Positions 1 to 11,316 of a stretch of DNA of 64,000 nucleotides are shown in pieces; positions within the stretch are counted from its first letter, which is position 1, and each line of letters starts with the position of its first letter. The notes beneath the pieces were generated by a model. The model saw nothing but the letters and a program-made list of their open reading frames with translations. It was not told where the DNA came from and did no database searches. Location: NCBI RefSeq assembly GCF_030272615.1, contig NC_081413.1, forward strand, positions 144,624,476 through 144,688,475, written 5' to 3'. The stretch is from Cryptomeria japonica. Taxonomy: Eukaryota > Streptophyta > Pinopsida > Cupressales > Cupressaceae. A program made the position numbers and the translations under genes.

Positions 1-1989
1 GCCTTTAAGGCCATCCACACCCAGGGGAAGTCTGTGGCATCTTACCTTGCCAAATATCATTTGCACAAACTTGCTTGAATGCCCTTTTTCAACAGTCACG
101 TGGGAGGCTATTTTCAAAGTTCTACTACACTCCAAAACACCACGTCCAGCAAGCATTCTAGCATTTGCTTTATAGTTTTCATTGTTCTTCATAAACCATG
201 CAGAACTTTATGCTTGGCAATGTGCATTCATCAAAGTTTTCTAAGAACCTATTCCAACGCCTTCTCCAAACACCAGTCATGTGCCACGTGAAGGAGGGAA
301 GACTTGACAATTTGTTTGCTTGAAATGTTTTTAATGTTGCCATTTGTTTGAAACGTTTGCTGCTATTGTATTGCCTCCCCTGCAACTCAGAGGATCCACG
401 CATGGGAACTAGAGGATATGATTGGCATTCAATTGCTAATTTCATTACTCCATGTTTTGATAAGGCTTTTACGATGCCATATGAGGGGGAAATTGATTTG
501 TAACTGAGAATTTACATTTGGTCAATAACAGTCAACCATCCTTTTGGATTTTTCAAAGATATCCGCTTGAGAATTGGATCCTGATGCTCTTGTTGACTAT
601 TAGACCATACAAATTCCATGCTCTGGACAAGAAGGGCCATATTCTCCATATCTCTATCTGAATTCTCTTCGCAATGATTAGAATAACAAAAATTTAGTCT
701 GCAACTTTCTCTAGCATCATCATTTGTCAAAAGGGAGATTGCATGCCATGAAATAAGAACAGTTTGCCACAAGAATTAATGCATAAGCATGAGCTAGGTC
801 GGGCCCCAAAGTGGGTTCGACTAAAAAAAATTTCGTTTTCAAGTGACTGGCCTTCAAAATGCTTCAAACACCTTAAACACACCTCTAAAAATGATCAACA
901 TTGTTTTCGGATCATCACACTGAATTTTGCAACCTTTAGGCAATTACGCCACATTTTCACATTTAATCGCGAAGATGTAATTTTCAATCTTGTCAAAACA
1001 CCTTTCTGGACCTTGAAAATTTACAGGCATGTATTTTGATATACAAGCATGAACACTGCCAAGCGGTTTCTCAAGACGAGTCCTGAGTGAAGAGATATTA
1101 ACTAGCAAAAATGGCAAATTGGCTTTGTCGACACTACGGACCTGATGAAGTCAATGTTCTGGCAACACATGATGCCTTTCTCAAAAATATCAAACGACCT
1201 TTGTAGGCCCTCAAATTTGAAACATAGGTACCTTGAAGTACATATTAAAACTTAGAATTCTCAATTCGATCGCAAGACTGACAGGATGCAAATGGTATGC
1301 TCATGAAAATGGCTACATTAACTGATATATCACTGAAAGTGCAGAAGACTGAAAATGATAGTTCAATGAACCCTTTTGCAAACCGACTAAACGAAATGGT
1401 AGGAGCCTGAAATTGGAAACATAGCTCATCATTTACACCAACATTAGCCTAGAACAAACATTGTGTCATAACACTCACTGAGGTAACTTTTACACTTATG
1501 CAAAACAGGGCTCCGACTAGCTGTCGAAACAGGGACTTGTCAAAACACGCAAACTGCAAACGGATTGATCTTCAAAAACTAAGCAAACAGATTCATTAAT
1601 ACTTGAAACTTTGTAGGCTAACTCACATTTATGCATGCAATTTAATCCATTTTTAATTTCTTCATGACAATCAATAGGGAAAAAGATATAAATACCCAAA
1701 GTAGGCTACTCAATAAAATCTGCATTTGTGCCTAAAATGCACTTTCAGCTCACCCCTCGAAATGGGTACCTGATAAACTTATTTAAATTGAATTCTAAAA
1801 GTTGCACATCATTGAATAGGCCAAATGAAAGGTGTACAACATATTTCCCGAGCCTTACCCCATGAAAATCATTTGGCTCCATTTTACCCTCTCGCAAACT
1901 AGGCCATTCAAACTGACTCATTTGGAAATGTAAAGCAAAAATTTGAATTGGGCATCTAAACTTGACTCAATTTTAATGAGTCCCAATAG
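1..1989. other. Unassigned left flank, no confident gene
   Basis: No transposon protein domain, LTR end or RNA gene was recognised here. On the minus strand the first 200 bases hold a short open stretch (from an ATG near 196) containing ENYKANARMLAGRG, followed by AAG|GTAAG with the GT at 45-44, which resembles a plant splice donor. Two further minus-strand open stretches lie at 179-445 and 512-772. They could be a decayed exon or a captured gene fragment, but I cannot name a gene. The remaining 1.2 kb is AT-rich and full of stops. The copia similarity of A0 starts abruptly at about 1990. Confidence 0.4.
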
Positions 1990-2450
1990 GTTGCTCAATA
2001 TAAAATTCCTCATTAATATCCCCATTCAGAAAAGCACACTAACCATCCATCTAATAAACCTTGTAGTTTTTATGTGTAGCATAGGCAAGAAATAATCTTA
2101 CAACTTCAATCCTAGCCACAGGTGCAAAAGTTTCACCATAATCAATTCCTTCCTTCTGAGAATATCCTTTACAAACCAATCTAGGTTTATTCCTTACAAT
2201 TTGCCCATCTTCATTTAATTTATTCCTAAAAAACCATTTAGTTCCAATAACATTCTTATTTTTAGGCCGGGGAACTAAAGTCCATGTGTTATTCTTTTCT
2301 ATTTGATCTAATTCTTCTTCCATATCTTTCATCCAACATTCAACTTTACATGCTTCAATTACTAATATTGGTTCAACTTGAGAAATTAAATATACCTCAT
2401 TAGCTGTCAATATTCTTCTTGTCATCACTCCATTGTTCTTATCCCCAATG
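1990..2450 (-). pseudogene. A0 reverse transcriptase, N-terminal fragment
   Basis: This is the start of a copia reverse transcriptase (RVT_2 type). The minus strand shows [20 protein letters not shown], then [36 protein letters not shown] and, after an in-frame stop at KVY, a decayed stretch equivalent to MDVKCAFLNGDINEE and YIEQ. Similarity stops at about 1990, before the FVDD catalytic motif, so the enzyme cannot be active. The same segment is seen at 20490-20810 in E, 27310-27620 in D and 50287-50700 in A2. Confidence 0.85.
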
Positions 2451-3890
2451 ATCTAATCTTCTGAATGATTCAACCTTACATACCTAGGAGTCTTTTGATT
2501 TTCTATTCCTCTTCCCTGTTCTTCAGTTACTATTGAATTTTATGATACTGTCAGAGTAACTGGTTCAACATTTTGTTCTAGTAAAGGTGTTACCAGTCCA
2601 GTTATGATCATTTTCAGTACTGGGTCTTGCAGATAAATTCTGATTTGATTTCTATTTTTCTCATCCACCTTTACATTACCACTCTCCATAATTATCTGCA
2701 ATCTCTTGTTATAACATCTATATGCTTTTCTTACAATAGAATAACCAATAAATATTCCTTCATCACATCTAGTATGAAATTTTCCAATGAAATCATCTCT
2801 CTTGATATAACATTTACCACCAAAGATTCTAAAATACTTAACTGTAGGTGTATTGCCAAACCATAGCTCATAAGGTGTCTTACCAGTTTCTCCTTTGATA
2901 TAAACTTTATTGAATGTATAAATTGCTATGCTAACTGATTCTCTCTAGTAGATATGAGGTAGATAATCTTCCATCATCATGGTTCTAGCAACATCCAAGA
3001 TAGTTATGTTCTTCCTTTCCACAACTCCATTCTATTGATTTGTCTGGGGAGAAGAAAATTGTCTCTTTATACCATGCTTCTCAAAAAGGTTATTTAACTC
3101 ACCGGATGTAAATTATCCACCATGATTTGACCTTAAGAACTTAATCTTCAATCATGTCTCAGTTTCAACTTTATCTTTAAAGATTTTAAACTTTTCAAAA
3201 GCCTCAAATTTCTCCCTTAGAAAAGTAACCCACATCATTCTAGAATAATCATCAATGATTAGCATAAAATATCTATCACCTTGAAAACTTTTAATTCTAG
3301 CAGGGCCACACAAATCAGTATGAATAAGATCAAGAACATCATTAGATTTTTCTTGTTTTCCCATTTGACATTCTTTACATACCGGATTATAGGGCTTCAC
3401 AATCTTAGGTATATCTCTAACTGCGTTAGTTGAACTGATCTTTACCATGCAATCAAAATTCACATGACATAGCCTTTTATGCCAAATCCAACTCTCATCA
3501 ATTTATGTAATCAAACATGTCTTCTCACCAGAATTCAAATCAAATATATTACCTTTTGTCTGAGTACCAGTTGCAATCTCCAATCCAGATCTATTAATGA
3601 TTTTGCATTTTCCATCCTTGAATTGTAATTGAAATCCCTTATCCACCTATTGTCCAACACTCAAAATATTATGCCTTAAACCTTCAACATAATACTCATT
3701 GTCAGTATTGTGCTTACCATCTAATGATATAGTTCATTTTTCTTTGATCATGCATGATTTGTCATCTCCAAATCTAACCAGACCGCCATCAAATTCTTGC
3801 AAAGATAGAAGCTTCCTTTTATCTCTAGTCATATGATATGAACATCCACTGTCAATTACCCATTCATCCTAATCTTTTTAGCAACAAGGG
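2451..3890 (-). pseudogene. A0 protease-integrase remnant
   Basis: Reading right to left on the minus strand: the retropepsin motif DEWVIDSGCS lies at about 3868-3839 with HMTRDKRKL following, then the GAG-pre-integrase zinc region (WHKRLCHVNFDC, then CKECQMGKQEK) at about 3490-3340, and the integrase core with HTDLCGPARIKSFQGDRYFM at about 3340-3270. The DDE residues beyond this are spread over several frames. Downstream of about 2950 the integrase C-terminus and the linker to reverse transcriptase are recognisable only piecewise. The reading frame is broken repeatedly, so this is a relic. Confidence 0.75.
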
Positions 3891-4531
3891 CCATTTCTTC
3901 AAGTACATTTTCTTCGAATGCCATATCATCTTCCTTAATAGCCAATAACACCAATTCCTTTCCATTGTCAAAACCACTAGCAGAGTCTTGTGTCGGTTCA
4001 TCATCAGAATCAATCACACCTTCCTCATCCGCAAAGTAACATGATTTATCTCTATTTTTCCTGTACTTAAGCTTGTTCTAATATCCAGGGTTAGGATTAA
4101 AAGATCTTCTAGCTCTTTCTTCAAATCTTGAATTCCTTTCAGGATATATAGATTCAAAATGACCTATCTTATTACATGCAAAACATTTAAAAGGCGATTT
4201 TCCTTCATACTTACTTCCTACCAGTCCTTTAGGTACTCCTCTAGAAAATAGGGCTTCAAGTAGCTCAAATTATTCATCTTCCCTTTTCATATCATCCAAT
4301 TCCTTTGCATACAAAGCTTTCCAATCTTGCTTCCTGATTGATGATGTAAATGAATGAAAAACAGGTTCAGACTTCACAACTCCACAAGGTCCAAATTCTT
4401 CAAGCTCAAAAGCAGATAATTTCCCAACCAAGGTATCCCTATTGACATAGGTAATAGCCATTGTTCCAAATTCATTAACTGTAGTAGCCTTCATATTATA
4501 AGCCAATGTTAAAGCTCTTAGAACTTTAGAA
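3891..4531 (-). pseudogene. A0 gag, 3' part (zinc-knuckle side)
   Basis: This is the C-terminal part of a copia gag, cut off from its start by insertion of B. On the minus strand the end of the UBN2-type region is visible (SKVLRALTLAYNMKATTVNE), then the linker SIRKQDWKALYAKELDDM. Around 4200-4140 lies a decayed knuckle where FACNKIGHFES is readable but the flanking Cys residues are incomplete. The upstream part of the same gene resumes at 12270. The join across the ACTAT duplication (4532-4536 and 12265-12269) matches the uninterrupted gag of A2 near 52765. Confidence 0.75.
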
Positions 4532-4536
4532 ACTAT

Positions 4537-6301
4537 TGTTGGCAATTGACACTCAATTGGTTGGTTTCACTATATTTTCATTGATGGCAACATGGTATCT
4601 TGTTCTAGCTTTATGTTTTGGTTCAATTGTGTACCGACAGGCACTTTACAGACACTACATCGGCACCAACACCAATGTGATAGAAGGATTTCTTTGGTTA
4701 CCGGCAATGCAGGCCGACATGGTTTAGAATAAGGTTATCGGTATTGGAGGCCAACATCTCTTGGATCTGACATTGGAAATTGTTTTTGATATTCATGCAT
4801 TTATGTTATCTAATCAACATGTAATTTGATATTGTAATTATCTTTGTAAGCCGACATAAGGCATGATAAGTTGTATAAGGTATATAGGCTAGTTGGATTA
4901 CATCATTTTGATATAATCATGGAAATGACATGGTGATGGATATGTGAATGTGATATAATGCGAAATATATCAGAGATATTATGTATGTGAGGATATTTAT
5001 GTAAGAGTTATTTCGGTAAAGGGTTTAGGGTTTCAAACCAGGATAGACAGAGCTTAAACCATAAGTGTATTCAGGCATAGAAGATGTTATCTTAGCAGTT
5101 CAACACTTCTTTGGATTGTAGTCTAGATTTATATGTAGTCAGTGAGGCTTCATTTGTGATTGAGCAGTGTGCTCTAGGCTATAAGCCTTCTTATAAGTGT
5201 ATGCCCCTTATATTTTGTGATATCTCTTCATATGGACAGTGAATTTATATTGGGGTCACAAATCCCACCGTGGTTTTTCCTCTTTGAGGTTTTCCACGTA
5301 TAATTCTGTGTGTTATGATTCTCTTTTATGTGATTGGCTTATTGGTTGCTTTACTTCTTTCAATTATGTATGTACCGGTATATCAGTTGGTGTATGTGTT
5401 AGATTCAATGACAGTACCAAATACATTGAGAGGGGGGTGAATCAGTGTCTAACTGGTTAGTGAAATCTTTAAACTTATTTATATCTTTGCAACCCAAAAT
5501 AATGTCAAGGTAAACAAGAAATAGTGTAGTAAAGAGAAATAATAGAGACAACATAAATGCACACCATAACACAGAATATTTTAACGAGGAAACCCGGTGT
5601 GGGAAAAACCTCAGTGGGATTTGTGACCCACAATATTTACTCATTGGCCAATATGAATAAATATTACTTACAATAGGGGCCTGAACATGCAAGAAGGTTA
5701 ACTGCCTGGAGCACACTGCTCAAAAGAGTCTCACTGACTACAATATGGATAATTAAATCCAATACAATGTATTGATAAAAAATAACATCTCTAATGCCTG
5801 GTTCAGTACTAGTTTAAGCTCAGTCATATACCTTAACAAAAAACCTTTCGCTGTCCAACAATAATATTCTATCCTTCTTCCTTACAATTCCATTTCTATT
5901 TTTTCTATCCATTACATTACTAAAATGATCTATAAGATCTCATACATATATGAGTCTATTACAATAAACCAAGTTGGCTTAAAGATAATTAATTTTATTA
6001 CAATACAATTCATATAAGCAAAAAAGTATCCCATGTCGGCCCAAGTGTCGGTATACTTCATTTTTGGTGTAATCTGGATGCTGGTGAAAGTGTCTGCCAG
6101 TGCCGGTGCCTGCTAGTGTATGATGTCTGTGATGCTGGTGCATGTGTAGAAACTTGTTGCCGGTTGGTTGCCATCAATGACAACATCAACTATTCTCATT
6201 AGAGTGTAGAATGCCAATAGTATGCATGTTTTAATAAGGCTAAAATTAATTCATTCGGTATCACTGATTCACCCCCCTCTCAGCATTATTGGATTCCAAA
6301 T
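4537..6301 (+). repeat. 5' LTR of B, split by a solo LTR
   Basis: The LTR sequence runs 4537-5396 and resumes at 6225-6301 after an 823-base reversed solo LTR and its duplication. It carries AGCCGAC at 4849-4855 and a TATA-like TATATA near 4880. A conserved stretch near 5245-5305 (CACAAATCCCACCGTGG followed by TTTTTCC and a G-rich half) recurs in the other LTR families. The end is mutated to CCAAAT where the 3' copy has CCAACA. Confidence 0.85.
5397..6219 (-). repeat. Solo LTR of the C family (S1), reversed
   Basis: This 823-base block starts TGTTAGATTCAATG and ends GAATGCCAATA. Read in reverse it begins TATTGGCATTCTACACTC, matching the start of the C LTR (12845 and 32383), and it ends like it too. 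It is flanked by a perfect 5-base duplication GTATG (5392-5396 and 6220-6224) and interrupts the B LTR, whose unbroken copy is at 11317-12264. No internal region is attached, so LTR-LTR recombination has removed the rest. Confidence 0.88.
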
Positions 6302-6369
6302 ATTGGTATAAGAGCCTTATACCTCGGAGGAAGTTTAACAGCTTGAGGAAGATCCTAAATCTGGAACCC
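6302..6369 (+). promoter_or_regulatory. B primer-binding site and 5' leader
   Basis: TGGTATAAGAGCC at 6304-6316 is one change from TGGTATCAGAGC, the sequence complementary to the 3' end of plant initiator Met-tRNA that copia elements use to prime reverse transcription. The leader then contains AAGTTTAACAGCTTGAGGA, which is nearly the same as in D (24585-24605), C (13657-13675) and, reversed, A0 and A2. ORF1 begins immediately after. Confidence 0.8.
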
Positions 6370-7492
6370 ATGGACATGGATTTGGAGAAACAACTTGAGA
6401 TGGAACTTGAAGATTATGATGTTGAAAGGTTCAATAACTTAAATCTACAAGATGAATTGAATTCTGCTAAGGAATTCATTCTTGTCCTACAAGAGAGGCT
6501 ATCATCTGTTCAATCTATGAGGAAGGAAATTTTGCAAAGTCAAGATGATGAAGAGAGAGATGCACTTAAGGAACAATATTAGAAATTAAGTTAGGAGAAT
6601 ATGGTTATGAGAAATGAAATGCAAGCTATAACTATGAGAATGTGTAAGGAGATTGAGGACTGAAACAAAAAGGAAGAAAATCTTGTCGTATCCCTGAAGA
6701 ACAAATTTAATGAATGTGGTAGGTTGGTTCATGAGAATGATATATTGAGAACTGATTTAGTACAATCCCAGAGTAATGAAAAAGAGCTTGAGAGACAAAT
6801 GATAATTCTGAGAGAAGATCTAACTACTGCAAGTGAGTATAAAGAAAAATTCAAGATTAGCTCAACACAACTAGATGAGCTATTGAAGAGACAAAGGAAG
6901 ATTGGAGATTCCAGTGAACTTGGATTTGAGCAAGGACAAAGTTCTGGCACTAGTAATGAAGATCAAAACCATAAGGCACTGGTAAGGCAATTTAATGCTT
7001 AAAAATTTAATGGTAGATATTTTGCTTGCAATAGATTTGGTCACATGGCTAGACAATGTAGAAACATAGTAAATCAAAACCCTGATTATGCTCCTGGTAA
7101 ATGTTCTAAATGCAATAAAGTATGGTCATAAGATAGAAGATTGTAGAATGAATGTTAAATTCTATGCATATGAAAATTTTGGACATATGGCTAATCAGTG
7201 TAGGTCAAGCAATTTCATCGGTTTTAGAAAAGCAATTCAAAGGAACAATGTTACATGTTATGCATGTAATGAGGTTGGACATATTGTTAAATTCTATAGA
7301 AGCAGAAATCCACCAGTTGGTAATGGAGGATCAAATGAGAAAGGGAAAGAGAAGGTTAGTGAAATCCAACAAGATCATACTTAGAGATGGGTTAGGAAGA
7401 CTGAAGAAAAATCATCAGATGGAAATGTACCAGTTACTTATCTGGTAGAGGAGGTTGCTCCTGCACCGGAAAGTAGCTCATCTGGTAACTGA
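6370..7492 (+). pseudogene. B ORF1: coiled-coil zinc-knuckle (gag-like) protein
   Basis: The likely start is the ATG at 6370 (MDMDLEKQLEMELEDYDVER), the first in frame after the primer-binding site. About 200 codons of strongly charged heptad-like sequence follow (coiled coil), then zinc knuckles of the form C-x2-C-x4-H-x4-C. The first is decayed (YFACNRFGHMARQC near 7018-7060), the second and third are broken by a frameshift, and the last reads CYACNEVGHIVKFY, with Tyr in place of the final Cys. In-frame stops at 6580 and 6661 and a frameshift near 7120 disable it. The end GN-stop at 7490-7492 matches the end of the C copy. It plausibly served as a nucleocapsid-like RNA binder; it lacks the UBN2 region of ordinary copia gag. 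Confidence 0.72.
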
Positions 7493-7864
7493 GGCAGATG
7501 CCTTAGGGGTAGGAAAAATTCATGAAGATGTTGCATATTCCCTAGGAAGAGGTTTTGGAAGATGTTCCAGATATTGGAGATGCTTATCTGACATGGATAT
7601 GTTCTATTTGAGATCCGATATCTTTCACTGGCAATCATTAATGTCAATGTAAGATTAGGGTTTTTCTTGGAGGATAAAAGGTTGAATTCACTTCATTATT
7701 GATCACCTTGCATTCAGAGTTATTTTAGAGTAATTAAGAGCGACTAAGAGCCATCAAAGGCATTTTAGAGCAATTAGATTTCTTCTTTAGTGATTTCACC
7801 GGCTATTGGAAGAATTTGTTAAGGATTTTCACCAGAAGCGATCAACAGGTATTTATCTTTAAAC
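7493..7864 (+). other. Spacer between B ORF1 and ORF2
   Basis: This 372-base stretch holds no gene. Just after the ORF1 stop, CCTTAGGGGTA (7500-7510) is shared with the same place in C (14819-14829). Near the end GGTATTTATCTT precedes the ORF2 start in both elements. These shared blocks may act in expression of ORF2, but no mechanism can be read from them. Confidence 0.5.
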
Positions 7865-10800
7865 ATGGAAGTGAGATCATCATCTATTCCTATCTTTGTT
7901 GAACTTTTGACTATAGTAGAGGTCAAGGACCGTCCTAGGCCAATTCTCAAGCGGTAGCCGCATGTGGCTACCCTGTAAGATTTAGTTAGAGCATTTTCCT
8001 GTGTTCTAGAGGGAGTTGTCTATGTTGAAGATGTTAGGGCATACATACATTGTCACATTGAGGACTTGGGAACATCTGAAATAAAGGGCATGTACATGAG
8101 CGAGATGATGGGAGAATCTAGAAAGATCAAACTGGCATACAAGCACATTAAAGACTTACAGTTTACCGACATTCTAGACATCCCAAAATTCAAAGATGAG
8201 ATAATTAGGTATGTCTTGAGAATAGTACATGGGGAGTTTATCTGGTTGGATAGACCTTACAAGATCACCAAGGAAGTCATCAGGTAAATCACTGGTTTAC
8301 CATTAGTTGGGCAACATCTAGACAAGAAGGTTTTGAATGATTATGTCAACAAAATCACCGACATGACATCTGATAGGAGATCTATGAGAATAAGCACTAT
8401 TACCAATACAGACATCAGATTCGGTAGCATGATCATCAGATATAAGGTAACTCAGTCAAACTGACTGAATTCTGCTTCTAGTTCCTGCATTTTCGCTGCA
8501 TACAAAATGATGAGAGAAAAATGTGAAATTGGATCTATGCGGTTGGATGTTAGATGAATTGTTAATAAACCTAGGAAATATTAAGGGAGAAAAGAAAGGA
8601 ACCTTCCGCTTTGGCAGCTTAATTATCTACTTAATGTTATTTTTCATGAATGATACACCCAATTTTGGGAAGAGGCAATGGGAATTTGATATCCTGATAG
8701 GGAGACAATTGAAACTGTCATTTGCTACTTTAGGTAGTTAGAGAGATGATAAAGTATGGGGATATTTCAAGGGGTTCCATAAATCTATGAAGTCTAGGGA
8801 AAGGGTTCCTAAGCATATTGTAGAAAAATATTCAACTGACATATGCTTCATGGTGAAGAAGGATGAAACACTTATGGAAGCGGTTAAGCCCCAAAATATT
8901 TGGATTGAGGAAATGGGCTATGAAGTGGATGCACAGATTCTTGAGGCTTATGCAAAAATGTTGATTGATGCACCTATTGATGAGGCAAAGAATCCCTGTG
9001 GTACTATAAAACAAAAATCACAAGAGGTTGAAACAAAGTTCAACCAGAAGAAGATAGAGAAGCAAGAAGGAAAAGAAAGCAAATTTGTTGAGAAGGTCTC
9101 ATAGGACATCAAAACATTAATTGATGTTGTCCTGGAGAAATGCAAGAAGAGGAAGAATCTAGAAGTACACATTGAGCCTGTTATAGTAGAGTCTGAATCT
9201 GAGGATGACACACGCTTGGCTTTCAAGAGGGTTATAAGGAACAGAACAAAGGAAACAAAGGTAGAAGCTAAAAAATAACCAGTTAGGAAGGTTACATTCA
9301 AAATACCGACACAGAAGCAAGCACCAAAGGCAACACCTTCAACTGCATCTAGTAATACAAAGAGGAAGAAGAAGAATGACACTGGTACAACTATTCACTC
9401 TGGTAATGCTCCACCTAAAACTTGTGCAAAGTTAGTAGATGAAATCACTAAGGATGGCATGTTAAAGAATGTGCAGTTTTATTATGAACACTTAAAGGAT
9501 GATGAACAAAGAGAGGTAGAGTAAGCAATATTATTATACTTGGATATTTATAAGAAAGCCTTAATAGAAATTGAAAACCAAATACCGACATAATTATATA
9601 ATATATTAGATGCTAGAAGACTGTCAGCAATGTAAGAAGACAAGAATATTAAAATTCAAGAGTTGTTTACTATTTCTCCAGAGGAAATGGAAAGGACACT
9701 TGAGGTGGTAGATAGAAAAGTCTTTAATAGCAAACATAGAAAAAATAGTCTGATGCTAGGAAAGGTAAATGAGATATTAAAGGAGACTCAAAAGGCATGG
9801 GTTAAGTTCTTTGGAGAGAACAAAGGTTTCTTTACTTCATCGGAATCAAAGAAAGACACTACAGACACCCCATTTGAAGGAAAAGGAAAGGGGATTATGG
9901 GCACTTCACCCTCAATTTTGAAGAACATTAAGATAGTAGAAATCAAGCCCCCGGTAGATACAAATGTACAAATAGATATTGAGACACTAACAAACACATA
10001 AAGTATAAAGGTTGATATTGTATAGGATATTAATATTGAGGATAACAGTCCTCCAGATATAAATGTACAGGTTGAGGTTACAATTCCTATAGAGGAACCG
10101 ATAGTTACAGAGACTCCACCAAGTGATGAAGCCATCGGTGCAAGTGAGGAAGCTATAAAGGATAAATCATAAGAGGAGAAGAAAGGGGAATCTGATAGAG
10201 AACTGGTAGTTGGTCCATCATTGTTGTCAATTGACACCTCATAGGTTGTAAAGAAAAACTTAACAGATATGAGTCCTACTGAACTCATGATAATGGTAAC
10301 ACAAAAATTAATGGAGGGATCTATAGATAAAGGGATTATTGATTAGTCAATCACTATTTTACACAGACTAGTCTGGGAGTGCAAGATTGACAATGAAGCA
10401 ATCCCATCCCACAAGATTAAGACAATTACTGAGCATATCTCAAAGGATTTTCAATCTTTACAAAAGATTTTAAACTAGCAAGCATTGGAGAGGTTCACTC
10501 TAGCTAAAAGAGATGCATTTGATCAAGTGATTGAATCTGAGAAGAAGAAGATTGATGAAAAGATGAAACTAATAGATAATTATTTGAAGCAATGTACAAA
10601 TATTTATAGGGTATGTTGTAACACAGATATACTTACAGTTAATGTGGATAAGAAGATAAAAGAATTTCAGGAGAAAATTTCAAATCTAGCTAATTCTTTT
10701 GATTGATTGACTTCATTGACTACATCCATTGATGGTCAAATTTTGATTTTGGAAGCCCAAATTTATGTTCTTGAGAAGGAAAGAGACAAAATAATAAGAA

Positions 10801-11087
10801 GAGCTAGAAGTTTGAGAGGCTTGGTGAGTCCCTGATTGGATTCACTCATTTTACATAAGAAAGAATGTATGGATATGGTTGGGAAGCCCACACCGACAGA
10901 GGTAAGTGAGAAAGAGTCATTTGCAAATATATTAAGTGGACTTGTATCTATTTTCAACACTTTTAAAACTAGTTGGGATACTTATCTTGAGCTATTGGAG
11001 AAAGCTTATCTAGAAATTTTAAAATTTGTTAAGCTTCGGTAAGATATTTTTGGGATATTCATTGTTCAATTTCTTTTGGATCTTTGA
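7865..11087 (+). pseudogene. B ORF2: large protein of unknown function
   Basis: The start ATG at 7865 (MEVRSSSIPIFVELL) is supported by the matching SSSSVPEF start of the C copy. The gene is about 1074 codons long, in one frame to about 8290 and another from about 8520, so one frameshift, with some sixteen nonsense codons. The N-terminal third is conserved with C (HGEFIWLDRPYKITKE, GTFRFGSLIIY, VKKDETLMEAVKPQNIWI). A Lys-rich linker follows, then the second conserved block (LVDEITKDGM and LYLDIYKKALIEIENQIP), an acidic variable part and a helical C-terminus. I see no polymerase, protease, integrase, signal peptide or clear membrane segment. An env-like role as in some Sireviruses is possible but not shown. 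Confidence 0.7.
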
Positions 11088-11316
11088 CATTCTTTTTAGA
11101 ATTTTTGATGGAATTGATGTCAAAGGGGAAGTGATATAGATGTGAAAAAGAATAGAAGGAGTTGCATACATTAGGGGGATATATGGAGATATGGGAGTAT
11201 GGAGTATTTTGCTTTAATGAAAATTCAGCTGAGGGGGAGCATGTAGGATGAAGCCGACAAATGAAACCTTGACCATTTTTCACATGAGTGTTGCCATCAA
11301 TGCCAAAGGGGGAGAT
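11088..11316 (+). promoter_or_regulatory. B 3' untranslated region with repeated polypurine tracts
   Basis: Three G-rich stretches lie here: GATGTCAAAGGGGAAG near 11116, CTGAGGGGGAGCA near 11230, and the one abutting the LTR, CCAAAGGGGGAGAT (11303-11316). Repeated tracts are a known feature of Sireviruses. GTTGCCATCAATG at 11290-11302 pairs perfectly with CATTGATGGCAAC at 11359-11371 inside the LTR. Confidence 0.75.

Noticed and set aside
8948-10288. Minus-strand open frames of 144 and 166 codons opposite B ORF2
   Set aside because: They are hydrophobic shadows of the Lys/Glu-rich plus-strand frame; the plus frame is the one conserved with C.
7865-11087. ORF2 as a retroviral-type envelope gene
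   Set aside because: No signal peptide, cleavage site or membrane anchor is visible, and it is not downstream of pol. I left the function open.
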